From: Parasitella parasitica
Taxonomy: Eukaryota; Mucoromycota; Mucoromycetes; Mucorales; Mucoraceae
Direction of reading: 5' to 3'
Length of the DNA stretch: 64,000 bases
Assembly (NCBI GenBank): GCA_025201805.1
Contig: MU619240.1
Coordinates: forward strand, 289,780 to 353,779
Below, one piece after another: positions 12,388-24,372 of the stretch. How positions within the stretch are numbered: position 1 is the first letter of the stretch; the number at the start of each line of letters is the position of its first letter. A program made the position numbers and the translations under genes. The notes beneath the pieces are model-generated. The model made no database searches. It had not been told where the DNA came from and saw only the letters and a list, made by a program, of their open reading frames with translations.

Positions 12388-13689
12388 TTAATCTTTCTTT
12401 GGCTTTAATTGATTCAAACCAAACTTTTTGTTGAATATCATATCTTTGAGAAAGAATGGAAGATAATAAAATAAGAGAAACACCCAAGAATTAGCACCAT
12501 ATGTAATATATCTAGGAGATATGGGCTGGAGTACCTTCTTGACAACATGCGTGGCGAAAACCTCATTGGGGGTATTTCCAGTACCTGAAAGTTAATTTTG
12601 TTTGAGGCTATTTGCAAGATAGGGATAAAGTAGTATATACCTTGAGACATGTTGGCGCGAGCAATAACAAACTTGGCTACAGAGGTGTAAAGAGAATCTA
12701 CAAAACAGAACAGCACAGCACAGCACACATGCCCATAAATAACAACATCAAGGAGAATGAGTTATCGATTATCCTCTATACCTTCAGGGATGTCGACTGT
12801 TTTGGCGCCAGCACTGCCAAAGTTTGATTTGATAGAACCCGGCGCAACAACAACAACTTGAATACCAAATGGCTTCAATTCAAGGCGCAAGGTGTCTGAC
12901 ATGGAATGAAGCGCAGCCTTTGAAAGAGAGTATATGCCAGCCCAAGGGGTGGCAGCATAACCCACAACAGATCCGACATTCACAATTTTACCTGAACCTC
13001 TCTTAGCCATATGAAGTGCAACAGCTTTTGACATTGCAAGTGTACCAAATACGTTAGTGTTTACACATTGGTGCGCTACTTGCAAATCAATGTCCATTAA
13101 TGCGCCTACAGCACTATATGATACGCCAGCCGTTAAACAAGCATTACACAACCACAGGCAATGAAAACTTACGGTGCACCTGCATTATTGATCAGCACAT
13201 CTATATTAGATAATTATTAAGACGCTTTTGAGTAACGGTGGGGATTGCGTCCTAACTTACCAATATGACCAACTCTATCGATAACTTTCTAATGAGAGAT
13301 GTAACATGGATGAGTCATCTTTTATTCATATGCTGATGTGGTTGCTGACTGTACCCGAACAACTGTGTCGATTGAATTCTGATCATTGATGTCGAGAGCT
13401 TCCTTTTCACAGCCAAATTCTGCGGTTTATTATTATTAATGCACAGCACTCGGTTCTTGAAATCCCAAATTCACCTTCTAACCCTTCCAATGCGTTGATG
13501 TTGCGAGTTGTTGCAATGACATGACTTCCTTCTTGTGCAAACTTTTGAGAAAGAGCATAGCCTGGTTTAAAAGGAAAAGATATATGGATACGGCCTATTT
13601 TTAGAATTACGTGTATTATTATATCATCGCTACATACCTATGCCGCCTTTGGAGCAACCAGTGATAAGGACGACTTGTCGCTGTGTCAT
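12388..13689 (-). CDS. Short-chain dehydrogenase/reductase, Ayr1-like
   Basis: Eight exons (13689-13638, 13561-13475, 13419-13355, 13288-13261, 13200-13173, 13113-12782, 12697-12641, 12584-12388) join in phase to 281 aa. The Rossmann start is VVLITGCSKGGIG. NNAG follows, then the catalytic Ser in IVNVGSVVGY and the YSLSK Tyr/Lys pair. The C-terminus (SPRYITYGANSW, a hydrophobic run, then KKFGLNQL) matches NADPH-dependent 1-acyl-dihydroxyacetone-phosphate reductase (Ayr1) and related lipid-droplet/ER enzymes. Two exons are only 28 nt long. The activity assignment is by family resemblance; it could be another hydrophobic-substrate dehydrogenase of the same subfamily. Confidence 0.88.
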
Positions 13690-13970
13690 TGATAGAGAGC
13701 GAAATGTGAATAAAGGGAAAAAGCGTTTTGGTGTTGGGTCTCGAGAAAAAAGGCATCATCATAAACAAAAACAAATGCCGCCTTCTTGGTCATACAAAGC
13801 AGAGGTTACATGGAAAGGAAAAAAAAAAAAAGGTATTTATTATTGATAGTATTATTATGGGATGCTAATATTAAATATGGAGATATATATTGTACAGAGC
13901 GTGAAGGGAAGAGCAGGATATACAGCGGGGAGAAGAAAATCAAAAAATGAGGAAGAGAAAGAGCATGTAT

Positions 13971-14228
13971 CTAGCACAAAATGCCGCTGTTTGCAGTTGT
14001 TGTGGGTTTGGCTTTATGGCGATGATCTTGTTGTTGGCCACAGGTACCACTACTATCGATATCCTCTTCTAGTGCTGGAAACGAAAAGTACATTTTTTCG
14101 AATGGGCTGTTGCCTTGGTCCTTGTTGTCGACTTGCTCTTGCTGTTGCTTTGAAGGTAAAACAAGCAGTAAAAGTTGCTTGACAAATGTAGGCATGTTTG
14201 ATTGTTCGTCTTGAATTTGCTCGGTCAT
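13971..14228 (-). CDS. Hypothetical small protein (85 aa)
   Basis: An intact frame with a hydrophilic, glutamine/aspartate-rich composition (SKQQQEQVDNKDQGNSPFEK) that differs from the surrounding low-complexity frames. No family is recognised and no neighbour supports it. It lies upstream of, and on the same strand as, the Ayr1-like gene. It could be a chance frame or a single exon of a lineage-specific gene. Confidence 0.3.
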   Translation of the reverse strand: MTEQIQDEQSNMPTFVKQLLLLVLPSKQQQEQVDNKDQGNSPFEKMYFSFPALEEDIDSSGTCGQQQDHRHKAKPTTTANSGILC

Positions 14229-15932
14229 GAAGTTGTACGGTTAAATGAATGAATTATGTGGAGAAGCTGATTTGCACCCGAACGCGCTGGATGAGTTGGT
14301 ATATTGAAGAGGCAAAAGAGTGAAATTGAAATAATTTGAAAAAGAAGAAAGAAGAGAGTCGAAAAGAGAACTTTTTATATACACAAAGAACATGTTTCCT
14401 GTCGTAGCATTTCATTGGGATACAAATATATTTATACAGAGAAAGACATGGCATACACAAAGTTTGAAAGGGACATGTGCTTTGAAGTGTCTGATTGAAA
14501 GACCTTTTTTTCCCCTTACCTAGTACCCGATCCTTCAGACCCAAGGAGAGCAAATAAAGTGGTGGTGTAGGGATATGTATTTGCACAAAAAGAAAGGAAA
14601 GATTGGCCCAGAACTTGTTTCCTTTTATGTCTTTTTTTCTTAAAGGGAAGCAACCGAATTGCATGCACCACATTACAAAAGTGCTGAATCTGAGGTTACA
14701 TTTTTCAATGGACTGCAACATTCTTATATGTTGTATGCCTGGAAAGAGGTTCTTTCAACAAGATTCCTGAGATACACACTGCACACGGTTAAACTTGGGC
14801 TTAAATGTATGTGTGCCATTTTCACAGATGATGAACTAAAAAATGACAGAAAAAACGCAGGTATTTATTGTTACACTCGCTCGTTACACATTTTTCTTGG
14901 ACAACGTCGGATTGAAGAGCAAGAACAATGATTGTGTATGTGTATTTGAGCGTGTGTTTGTATATGATGTGAGTGTGCTAAACAACAACAATGCAGGATC
15001 GGGTTGAATTATTTGTTGTTCAAAGGCATTCGTTTTTGGCTGATTATTCACTAATAATGAAAAAATGCATGAGTTGGAAAATAAAGAAAAAAAACAAACA
15101 ATATGTGTGGTTTTTTGCTTTTTTTTTCTCATTGCACTATACTTTTCAAACACTAAGAACATTTTTGTGCGACAGCTGGCATCTATTGAAGAATTCAAAA
15201 GTACAAGCAGAATGAGCCAACATCTTTAGGGAGAGTGATGGCTTCATTCCATTGAATTATGTCTAGTTTTATTGTTGAGGCACTATTAGAATGGCGAGGA
15301 TAATGAAAAAAAAAAAAAAAATCTCGCCAAAATAATTTGAGGGTACCTTTTTCGCTACATGTTTGTGAGTTTATGACATTTAAGTGGAATTCTCTTTTAA
15401 TAGAGCAGAAAACAAATTTTGCCTATGAAATAAAAGAGCTATGAATCTCGATATAATGAATTAGCCCCACATGTACGCTTGTACGATACACTAAATCATA
15501 CACAGCCGGTGAGAATTTCTTTTGTACATAAGCCTGCCTGAATATATGTAATCAGTAGATGTGTCTCATCTAAAATGATCTGAAATGATACGTGTCTCAA
15601 TTAAAGTATCTGTGCATCGGATTTATATGTACAAGTTTATCATAAATATTTACAGGGTTTTATCACCATACCAAGTTTTGGTGGGTAAATTTTTATCGTA
15701 GTCTTTTGATTATATTATGCAGAATTTGTAAAAAAAAGATTATTCGCTAACCGCTGAGAAATCATTGAATGGCGCAATTTTGGCTCAAAGGTTGGTATTT
15801 TCCAATGAATATGTTGCAATATCCTACTTATCACGCAATAAGTGTCTTGTACTCATCATAGAATGGCAATTTATAAAGAGTTGTTTAATGAGTTTGTTTG
15901 CTTTCTTGGTTTAACTAATAAAAAACACAGTA
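14229..15932. other. Gene-free stretch
   Basis: Homopolymer-rich sequence. Long frames here (for example 14254-14721 on the minus strand) have biased, cysteine/phenylalanine-rich translations that do not look like genes. Confidence 0.45.
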
Positions 15933-17072
15933 ATGTCTGCCGCCACTGCAATCCATTCTATCCCTGCTTCTTCCGCTGAAAAAAAATCCAGCAACTGGCG
16001 TGGCTTCTCTCTTGACGGCCAAAATCACACTGCCCAAGCCGAGTACCCTGAGCGCATTTCAGGCCCCTCTGTTTGGGATGGCAAGCAGCTCGAATCTCAA
16101 CCTGAAAAATGGATATACTACTTTACGCCCGCAGATGTCGCAGATATCGACCAAGCAATCAAGCACTTTGCGTCTCTTGATCTTGCTCTCGGCGAAATCA
16201 AGCCTGAAAACTTCCCCCTCAAGCACTTTCACAAAGTTATCCTCAAGCAGCGTCAAGATCTCTTCCATGGCTTGGGCTTTGGCTTGTTTCGTGGTTTCCC
16301 CATCAACGACTATGAGCGTAAAGAACAGGCAATTTTTTTTATGGGAATTGGCTCATACATTGGCTCTCGTAAACCACAGAATGGTAAAGGCCACGTTTTG
16401 GGACATGTCAAAGACTTGACTGAGGGCTCTACTACCAAGGCTGTCTACAAGGAGGATGATCCTACTACTCGCATTTACGCTACTCGCAAGGCTCAGCCTT
16501 TCCATGTCGATGGCACAGATATTGTTGCTCTCTTGTGCTTGAATGAAGGTAATGATGGCGGTTTAAGCTCAATTATCTCGTCCCATACTGTGTACAATCG
16601 CTTGAAGGAACTGCGTCCTGATATTGTTGAGCTAATGAAGCAGCCTTGGTTATGGGATCGCAAAGGCGAGCACGGCCCTCAAGAGCCTGCCTATTTGGCT
16701 GCTTCTCCTTTGACTTATTTTCAGGAACGTTTATTCACATTCTGGGGCCCTCACTTTTTTGAAACTGTCAATAGATTCCCGGGGGTTACTGTAGAGGAGG
16801 AAAAGTTTGAAGCAATGCGCTATATCCAAGACTTGTGTGAGCGTGAAGCCTTAAATATGAAATTGCAAGTCGGCGATGTGCAATTTGTTGCGAATCATTC
16901 TATATTACATGCTCGCACTGCGTATACAGACAGACCCAGCCAAACCCGCCATCTTTTGCGCCTCTGGTTTATGGTTAATCAAAAAGATGTGAATGTAGCT
17001 ATGCCATTCGTAAAGGCCGATTATAACTATGAATATGCTGGTGAGCAAGTTGTTCCATTGGAGGCGGAATAG
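15933..17072 (+). CDS. TauD/TfdA-family Fe(II)/2-oxoglutarate dioxygenase
   Basis: Intron-free gene of 379 aa. The iron-binding motif is FHVDGTD (His and Asp), with the distal His in NHSILHARTAY and the 2-oxoglutarate-binding Arg in RHLLRLWF. This layout is that of the TauD/TfdA superfamily, whose members include taurine, alpha-ketoglutarate-dependent sulfonate and gamma-butyrobetaine-type hydroxylases. No signal peptide is visible. The lack of introns contrasts with most neighbours; horizontal acquisition is possible but not shown. The substrate is unknown. Confidence 0.88.
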   Translation: MSAATAIHSIPASSAEKKSSNWRGFSLDGQNHTAQAEYPERISGPSVWDGKQLESQPEKWIYYFTPADVADIDQAIKHFASLDLALGEIKPENFPLKHFHKVILKQRQDLFHGLGFGLFRGFPINDYERKEQAIFFMGIGSYIGSRKPQNGKGHVLGHVKDLTEGSTTKAVYKEDDPTTRIYATRKAQPFHVDGTDIVALLCLNEGNDGGLSSIISSHTVYNRLKELRPDIVELMKQPWLWDRKGEHGPQEPAYLAASPLTYFQERLFTFWGPHFFETVNRFPGVTVEEEKFEAMRYIQDLCEREALNMKLQVGDVQFVANHSILHARTAYTDRPSQTRHLLRLWFMVNQKDVNVAMPFVKADYNYEYAGEQVVPLEAE

Positions 17073-17746
17073 GCGTATAGCCCTAGCCCTGTCATGCTTG
17101 GATTATTGACTAACTGCATATTCTCATATAACACTAATATCTTATATCTATTGGAACAAAAGAAATAAAAACAACCACTTTGCTCATGTAACTGTATGTT
17201 TTTTTCAAAATCCATACCGTCAATTGCAGCGTTTGCCGAATAAGCCAGCATTCCATCAAGCGCATCCCATAGTTCCGACTTGTATCGGTAGCAATTTATC
17301 TAATTCTAACTATTAGTTTGTTTTTGGCCTTTGTGCAAGTGTATACATCTTGATTCCGGCAGCTTTTTACAATCTTTTTCGCAGCTACAAACAGTGAACA
17401 CCCACTGGCAATAAAAGACGAGGTATGATAGCAAATTGCACCAAGTCGGATGGCAATGGAGAACTAATATATATATATATATATATACGCGAATTACAGT
17501 CAAGTCTTGGTGAAAAGACATTTGAATAGTAGATACTTTTGGGCTCGACCTGGTCAAGGGTTTTCGTAGCTGCTTGGGATTCAGGATTAGTGATTCCACT
17601 TCTTTCCTCCTTAAAGACGAGTCTCAATCATTTGGTGACGCCCATTTACTCTTTCCAAACGGTCACTGGGAATTGTCAACCTCGGGAAAGCCACTTTCAC
17701 TTGAAAAAAACTTTCGCTATACATCTTTGGTTGCAGTAAACACAAT
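17073..17746. other. Intergenic with AT dinucleotide repeat
   Basis: No gene supported. A (TA)n microsatellite lies at about 17467-17487. Confidence 0.5.
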
Positions 17747-19252
17747 ATGGCAGCAAAGATTAGACAAAAAAAGTTGGACGCAATTGCAGCAGCAGCTATG
17801 CCTGTTGGCCAAAAGATAGTTGCTCAATTCAAGACTGCCGAAGGAGAGACTACTGGCCCTCCACTCAATTTGCCCGGAGATGCCACACCTGAACAGCTTG
17901 AATTACTGTTGAATCAGCTTTTAAACCAAGTAAGTTGATGGAATCAGGATATTAAGCATCCACTGTAACAACTCAACTAGGGCGAGGACCCTCTTCCCTA
18001 CTCATTCCATGTCAACGAGGAAGAAATTATTAAAAATCTTTGGGTTGATCGCAAAGACAAATCAACCGAAGACACACTGGTAATCGTTTATCAGCCTCAA
18101 GCTATTTTCAGAGTGCGAGCAGTATCTCGCTGTACATCGACACTCTCTGGTCATACTGAAGCCATTCTATCTTGCTCATTCAGTCCTGATGGCACTCAAT
18201 TAGCCACGGGATCCGGCGATTGCACCGTTCGTATATGGGATTTGAATACAGAAACACCTCAAAACACACTCAAAGGACATGCTGGGTGGGTTTTATCGAT
18301 AGCATGGTCTCCTGATGGCACCACTTTAGCCTCAGGCAGTATGGATAACACAGTTCGCCTATGGAACCCGAAGACTGGTAAACAAATTGGCGATGGTCTC
18401 AAAGGTCATCGCAAATGGATTACTAGTTTGGCTTGGGAGCCTTACCATTTGAACTCACAGGCCAATCGCTTAGCCAGTTCGTCTAAAGATCACACTGTTC
18501 GAGTATGGAATACCTCGTCACGAAGAATGCTTTTCAACATTGCTCAACATACTGCTGCTGTTACCTGCGTCAAGTGGGGCGGCGAAGGTTTGATATACAC
18601 AGCCTCGCAAGATAAAACTATCAAGGTGTGGAATTCATCCGGCATGCTTGTGAAAACGTTAGAAGGTCATGGTCATTGGGTCAATACACTAGCGCTCAGT
18701 ACAGACTTTGTACTTCGTACTGGACCTTTTGATCACATGGGAAAGAGGCCTAAAGGAGAACAAGAGGCCCAGACTGCCGCTATTGCAAGATACGACGCAT
18801 TTAAGAAATCAAGTTCGGAGAGGCTTGTTTCTGGTTCTGATGATTTTACCATGTTCTTTTGGGAGCCTGAAAAGAGCAAGAATCCTATTACCCGTATGAC
18901 AGGCCATCAGAAGCTTGTCAATCATGTCGCCTTTTCACCTGATGGCAGATTGATTGCAAGTGCATCTTTCGATAACTCAGTCAAGCTTTGGGATGGCGCT
19001 ACTGGTAAATTTATAGGCAATCTGAGAGGACACGTTGGTGCTGTATATCAAGTTAGCTGGTCCAGTGATTCTCGTTTGTTGATCAGTTCAAGTAAGGATA
19101 CTACATTGAAAATCTGGGATATCAAAAAAATGAAGATCAAGATGGACTTGCCCGGTCATTTGGACGAAGTGTTTGCCGTCGATTGGTCTCCTGGAGGAGA
19201 TAAAGTCGCAAGTGGCGGCAAAGACAAGCAGCTCAAGATTTGGAGACATTAG
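17747..19252 (+). CDS. NLE1: Notchless/NLE1 (Rsa4) ribosome assembly WD40 protein
   Basis: Two exons (17747-17929, 17981-19252) give 484 aa. Residues about 20-90 form the ubiquitin-like NLE domain (IVAQFKTAEGETTGPPLNLP, then LLLNQLLNQGEDPLPYSFHV). Eight WD40 repeats follow to the end, each with GH and WD-type signatures (GSGDCTVRIWD, GSMDNTVRLWN, SASFDNSVKLWD, SSKDTTLKIWD, GGKDKQLKIW). Rsa4/NLE1 binds the AAA ATPase Rea1/Midasin through the NLE domain and helps release factors from pre-60S ribosomes in the nucleus. The length fits the family. The gene is convergent with Dus1, about 107 bp away. Confidence 0.95.
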
Positions 19253-19359
19253 ATTATATTATATATATTTTTGTACATTTTCAGTAATTATAAGTAAAGG
19301 AAAAAAAAAACAAAATAGCAATTAAAGAACTAGGCTTTTTTTCTATATCGTTTTATGTT

Positions 19360-20668
19360 TTAGTTGGTATCTACATTATCCTGTTTGGGCTGCTCTTCGT
19401 TTATTTCTTGCTTAGATTTTTTGTTACTCTCGCCTTGTAGAGCTTCCGCTTCTCGTTTTTTATCAGATTTTCCTTGATCATCCTTTGCTTCATCCTTTGC
19501 TTTCTCAGAGCCCTTGACATTGTCTTTGGGGAGCTTGGGTCTAATATATGGTTGACATCTCCAATAGGCATACTTGCGAATGCCATTCTCATCCGCCTGG
19601 CCTTGAACATCCTCACCTTCTCCTTGTGCCTCGATGTCTTTCCCCACCAAAGTTTCCAACTCATCCAAAACTTCCACGTACTCGTCTAATGACCCGTCTT
19701 TGCCAAGGCGAGCTTTACCAAGGCGAGCTCTCATTTCCGTGTGATGAGGTAATACTGAATGCAATATCTTGAACAAATGACCCTTGATAGAACTCCCGTT
19801 GGTTTTCTCGACTTTGCAAATTTCTAAATATTCACGAGCCATTTCAATTGCCAAGGGAGGGAACTTGTGATGCTTTGAGAAGATGGCTGGATTGTAAAGA
19901 CTTCCCTCTGCGGCCATAACAGCATCGACACCAGTGTAGTCCAGACATCTTTGTATGTCGTCGTGGTATAGTATATTCCCATTTGCAACAACAGGGATGG
20001 TCAATACTTCCTTGACGGCCTTGATCTTTTCCCAATCCGCAATACCTGTATTATGGCCCTTTTGCTCTCTTAATCTACCATGAACAGTCAGCATCTGAGC
20101 ACCTGCGTTCTGGATCATCTGGGCATATTCAATTGTCTTTTCTACAGTAGGGAAACAACGAATCTTGACAGTAACAGGGACAGCCAGCTCTTTGTGCAAA
20201 AGGCTGACCATTTTAGCGATCAGCTCCCACTCGTCTTGCAAAAAAGAGCCGTAATGGCCTCTCTTGGCAATGTGCTGAGGACAGCCAAGGTTGAGATCAA
20301 CGGCATCACAGTCGTTTTCCACTAGCTTGGCAGCGCTCAAAAGAATTTCGGGATCATTGGCGCAAAACTAAACGCAGGTTCGACAAGGATTAGTATTGCG
20401 CAGCGAAATGTGTCGGATCAAATCAGTTTACCTGGACAATAAGAGGCCTGTCTTCTTTGTTTGTGGTGAATTGCTCGTCTCTGTACTTTTTACCTTCACT
20501 AAACAGCCTGGCATGGAACATGGGAGTGACACACACATCAGCGCCATATCTTCTGCTAAGGATTCTCCAAGCAAGTTCAGATTGATCAACCATAGGGGCT
20601 AAAATTGTCTTGGGAGCCTTCAACGTTTGGTTGAAAAACTCATAGCCTTCCAGTTTCACAGGTGCCAT
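19360..20668 (-). CDS. DUS1: tRNA-dihydrouridine synthase 1
   Basis: Two exons (20668-20432, 20367-19360; 64-nt intron) give 414 aa. The FMN-binding TIM-barrel start is [16 protein letters not shown], and the catalytic cysteine lies in [31 protein letters not shown] and VVANGNI follow in the order expected of Dus enzymes. The C-terminus is a lysine/glutamate-rich tail ([11 protein letters not shown]...). Dus1 reduces uridine 16/17 in the D-loop of cytoplasmic tRNAs. An in-frame ATG at 20782 exists, but the usual Dus1 beginning ([16 protein letters not shown]) follows directly after the Met chosen here. Confidence 0.94.
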
Positions 20669-22386
20669 TGAATATAACAAAGAGATGAAGCTGAAAATTT
20701 TTTTTTCACTGAATTCCATCAAAACATCGATGTGGGTGTTGTGGTGAATACGGTCACGACTAATCGGAAAAGTCAACTCCAATCAGTTCAGGATGTCCTA
20801 GATCAAATCCAGGAACTTGGGCATTATTTAGCTTATTTAGCAACAAAAACTCATTTCATTAATGTCTTTTGCAAGTCATTTATCATACAAATTCTGAGTC
20901 CCAGATAACTTTTGACAGCTTGAGGATTTGCATTACCATGGTTACATTCTGCTATAATACGCCAATGAAAATTTTTAGTCATATAAAAACACAAGATCTC
21001 AAAATAAGGGATATAAGAGCTTGGTAAGCAGGTTTTTTTTTTTTTTTTTTTTNNNNNNNNNNNNNNNNNNNNNNNNNNNNNNNNNNNNNNNNNNNNNNNN
21101 NNNNNNNNNNNNNNNNNNNNNNNNNNNNNNNNNNNNNNNNNNAAAAAAAAAAAAAAAAATAGATATGGCGAATCACCATCTTCTGTCTGTAAAGTTTGAG
21201 GGCCAAGAACTATCTTGTTATAAAATGTTTTACGCTCTTTGGATGTTGCATAAAAGTTGAATATCATGGGGTTTGAATACCACAAAATCACAACTTGCGC
21301 AACTCAATATCTTGGCTACTACTTTTTGTCCCCTACTGTTGATTTCTTTACCGCCTAGTCGTGAAGAGCCAAGAGATCTCATGGTCGTCAAGCTAACACT
21401 GACTTATCACAAGTGTTTTCAAAAATGCACCAGACGGCGGGCTCTGTTTTCTGTATACAAACGACAGCATTCGGGTACTATTTTGGTGTTTCAAAAGCAA
21501 TGTATAATAGATTCATGGGTGTTTGATGCAATACATTTTTGCTCCAAGTCAAAATGTCATTTTAAAGAGAAGACAAGTTTCTGTTTGATGAATCATTGCG
21601 GCAGCAAAACATCATATGTACATGAACGTTTCAAACACTGTGTCATGAGACATTAGGTTTGTGCATGCTATACTCCGGCTACAAATTGGTGCCATATTTC
21701 TTCTGAATTTTAATGCTAGTAATACAGTGATGGGCTCAACTACAAAACAAGTATCGCTATAAACTGATCGAGAACGTTTTATCATCTGCTATATATTCAA
21801 ATCTTGTTGTATGTATTTGCTGTTGGCCAGTTAGTATGGTCACACGTTTTTCATTGTCGCCATCATTTGCTAATGTGCTGCTACTTGCTTCTGCTGCTTA
21901 CTGTTTACGGCTTGCGGCGTATACTTGGACTTTAATCTAATCTACTTCTCACAGTTTTACACATGTGTATATATATATATATATAAATATATAAATATAT
22001 ACTTCTTGTACATATACTCCTGTAAAGTGCATTATTTTAGTCAGGTTTAATAAACGCGAATGTCTAAAGAAGTCGTTTCTATTTTTATGAGCGTAGTGTT
22101 TTATGAAAAGAGTAGGTTTTTGCCATATCAAGTAAACAAGTGTCAATATAAAATTAAAATTGTACGTTTTACCCTGTGAAGGCCAGATCAAGGAGTGTTT
22201 ATTTAGTTTATTTTCAACCTGCTTTGGCTTTAATTATAGAGAGCAAATGATGTAAAACAGACAGCGTACAGCTACATAGCACTTGCGGATGATATACAAT
22301 AATAGATGATGATGACGATGATTACATATCTATTGCCATGTTCCTGATGTTAAGGTCTTGGTGAAATGTTGCATCAAGTTCTCGGT
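20669..22386. other. Gene-free stretch with gap between T and A runs
   Basis: A 90-N gap (21053-21142) is bordered by a T run on the left and an A run on the right. No frame looks coding. A (TA)n tract lies near 21966-22000. Confidence 0.5.
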
Positions 22387-22506
22387 TTAATAGAATGGTT
22401 TCATGCGCCTCCAAGTTTTTTCTAGCTCAACAAGCCTATCGAACGTATCATCATTAGTTTTGATAATCATGAGTTGTAGGTTAGCTCTTGCTGCTGCATA
22501 TGTAGG
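22387..22506 (-). CDS. Possible terminal exon of an unrecognised gene
   Basis: On the minus strand, a consensus-like acceptor (CATAG) at 22507-22511 is followed by 39 codons with strong coding character, ending in RLVELEKTWRRMKPFY and a TAA. The in-frame TAG directly upstream means the frame only makes sense if spliced. I could not find the matching upstream exon. If transcription starts at the internal Met, a peptide of about 27 residues would result. Family unknown. Confidence 0.3.
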   Translation of the reverse strand, partial: PTYAAARANLQLMIIKTNDDTFDRLVELEKTWRRMKPFY

Positions 22507-24372
22507 CTATGTCGTACCTAAATCCAAAAACACATGTTGACATTATGTGTAACCGAGCTTTTTGTTTGTTTGATCAACATGCTACATTTTTATTTAGCTG
22601 TGAGATAAACGATGCAGATACGTAATATACTAAAGAGGGTCATTCTATAAAAATAAATCTTGTATTTTCTGTCTTTCTGTCGAGTGTTGTGTAATTTCTT
22701 TTCCTATTTTAATTAAATAGATGAAAGAAGGGAGAGAAAAGGTGTGTGTGAGAGAGCGTGTCATCGATTCAAGGGGAGGAGAAAAAAGAGATTAAAAAGC
22801 ATACTATGTAGATGAGATTTGCAGGTCATTCAATGAACCATAATAATCATTATATTATTGTGATTCTGCCTCCTATAGAAATAAAACGAATCTATCAGCT
22901 TGTGGTACACATAATCAATTATAATGATGACCCCCTTCTTGCATCTACAAAAGGTAAAGTTAGCCAACTCCTAGCTTTATCAATATACGTCCAACTGTTG
23001 GGCGATCACTGTTATTTTGTTTATGTTTATCAACTTTATATATATATATATACATATACCATATACTACAAGAGGCGGATTTAACCTTTCAGAAAGGCGT
23101 TTCTAAAGCATGTGAATCCGCCTTCTTTGTGTAGTAGGAGCGAATAGGCTTTGTATCTGAATGTAGGGCAGACATGAGACGGACTTGTTTATACGCACGT
23201 AGCTCTTTATTATGTATTATAATAATGAATTGAAGTAGCTGCATGACGCAAAAGAGTGGAAAAACTATACATTTTATGTATATCGACACGGTTATCTTTC
23301 CACATGGAAAAAAGAAAATCTTTGTGAGCCAAGCTTCTGTACAAAGGGATATGTAATCAATAAGTTAGGACGGAACAAGGAGAATACATGTAACGACGTT
23401 ATGAAAAACTACAGGGTCTAAATTTTCTAATTCATCGTGTATCGCCAGTCTATACATGTCAATATACATTTATATAAAATATCTCCTCGGCAAGATGGAT
23501 ATATATACTAGAAATTTGACATTTATAGTTTAGTAGATGGTACGCCATTGTTTATTAAATATTTACAAAATACTAGTGCATAATTCATGTTGTTGCTGAA
23601 ACGGCATTTGGTCTTGGCGATAATGTCGAATTTTGATTTGAAAACGTAAGGGTTGAATATGCTTAACACATGTAGCACCATAATCTATATATCATCATCA
23701 TTTACATCAATGAATGTATAGAAATAGACGAATAGAAAAAAAATTGAGAAAGGGGGCAAGGAGGATAAGGGGGATAGGAAGAGGAGATCGCATACGAAAT
23801 AGTAGTGTTTGGGATTACACTACATAATCTCTACATGATTTTAAATTATATGCTATAATTACTAACTATTTGTGTGGCAAAAAAAAAACGAAAAAAGAAA
23901 ATCTAATAATAATAACAGCAGATCTTGAGAACATCTTCTTCGACAAGACGCTGTTATAACGAAACAAATGGTTTAGATATATACATATTTTCTTGATTTG
24001 TACCATTCGCACGGTGAAAGGGGGTCTAATGGGATGAAAATGAATGACATTGCGAGGTATTTAGTAATAGACTTAGTGTTCTCTATGGCTAAAGACATTA
24101 CGCCCTCGTGTAATTGTTCGCATTTTGCAACATATTCCGGATTCTTTTTGTCAAACAGCATTTACAATCTTCAAACAGACACACAGCTACACACTCCCCC
24201 CCCCCTACTTTTATTGATGTGCACCTTCCGGCCTAACCAAATCTTGCTCCCCTTGTTTTTCTTGTGTGTATGATCCCCCCATAAAGATGTGCAGCAAAAA
24301 GGACATTTTCTTTCTATTTTTCTTTTCCTCTCGTTCTTTTTGTCACAAATACACATATATAAATAAACATAC
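22507..24372. other. Mostly gene-free, with exon-like fragments
   Basis: No complete gene model. Two minus-strand stretches have coding-like composition: 23089-23220 (ending SYYTKKADSHALETPF) and 24000-24161 (NPEYVAKCEQLHEGVMSLAI). They may be exons of an unrecognised gene or chance. A (TA)n tract is at about 23038-23052, and purine-rich runs lie near 23740-23790. Confidence 0.35.
23073..23123. repeat. Inverted repeat with two exclusive stems
   Basis: AGGCGGATT (23073-23081) pairs with AATCCGCCT (23115-23123). Alternatively AAGGCG (23094-23099) pairs with CGCCTT (23119-23124). A third short palindrome, CCTTTCAGAAAGG, lies between. Function unknown. Confidence 0.5.

Noticed and set aside
14254-14721. 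155-codon minus-strand frame
   Set aside because: Cys/Phe-rich low-complexity translation typical of noncoding AT-rich DNA.
21273-21656. 127-codon plus-strand frame
   Set aside because: No recognisable motif; could not be tied to splice sites or a family.
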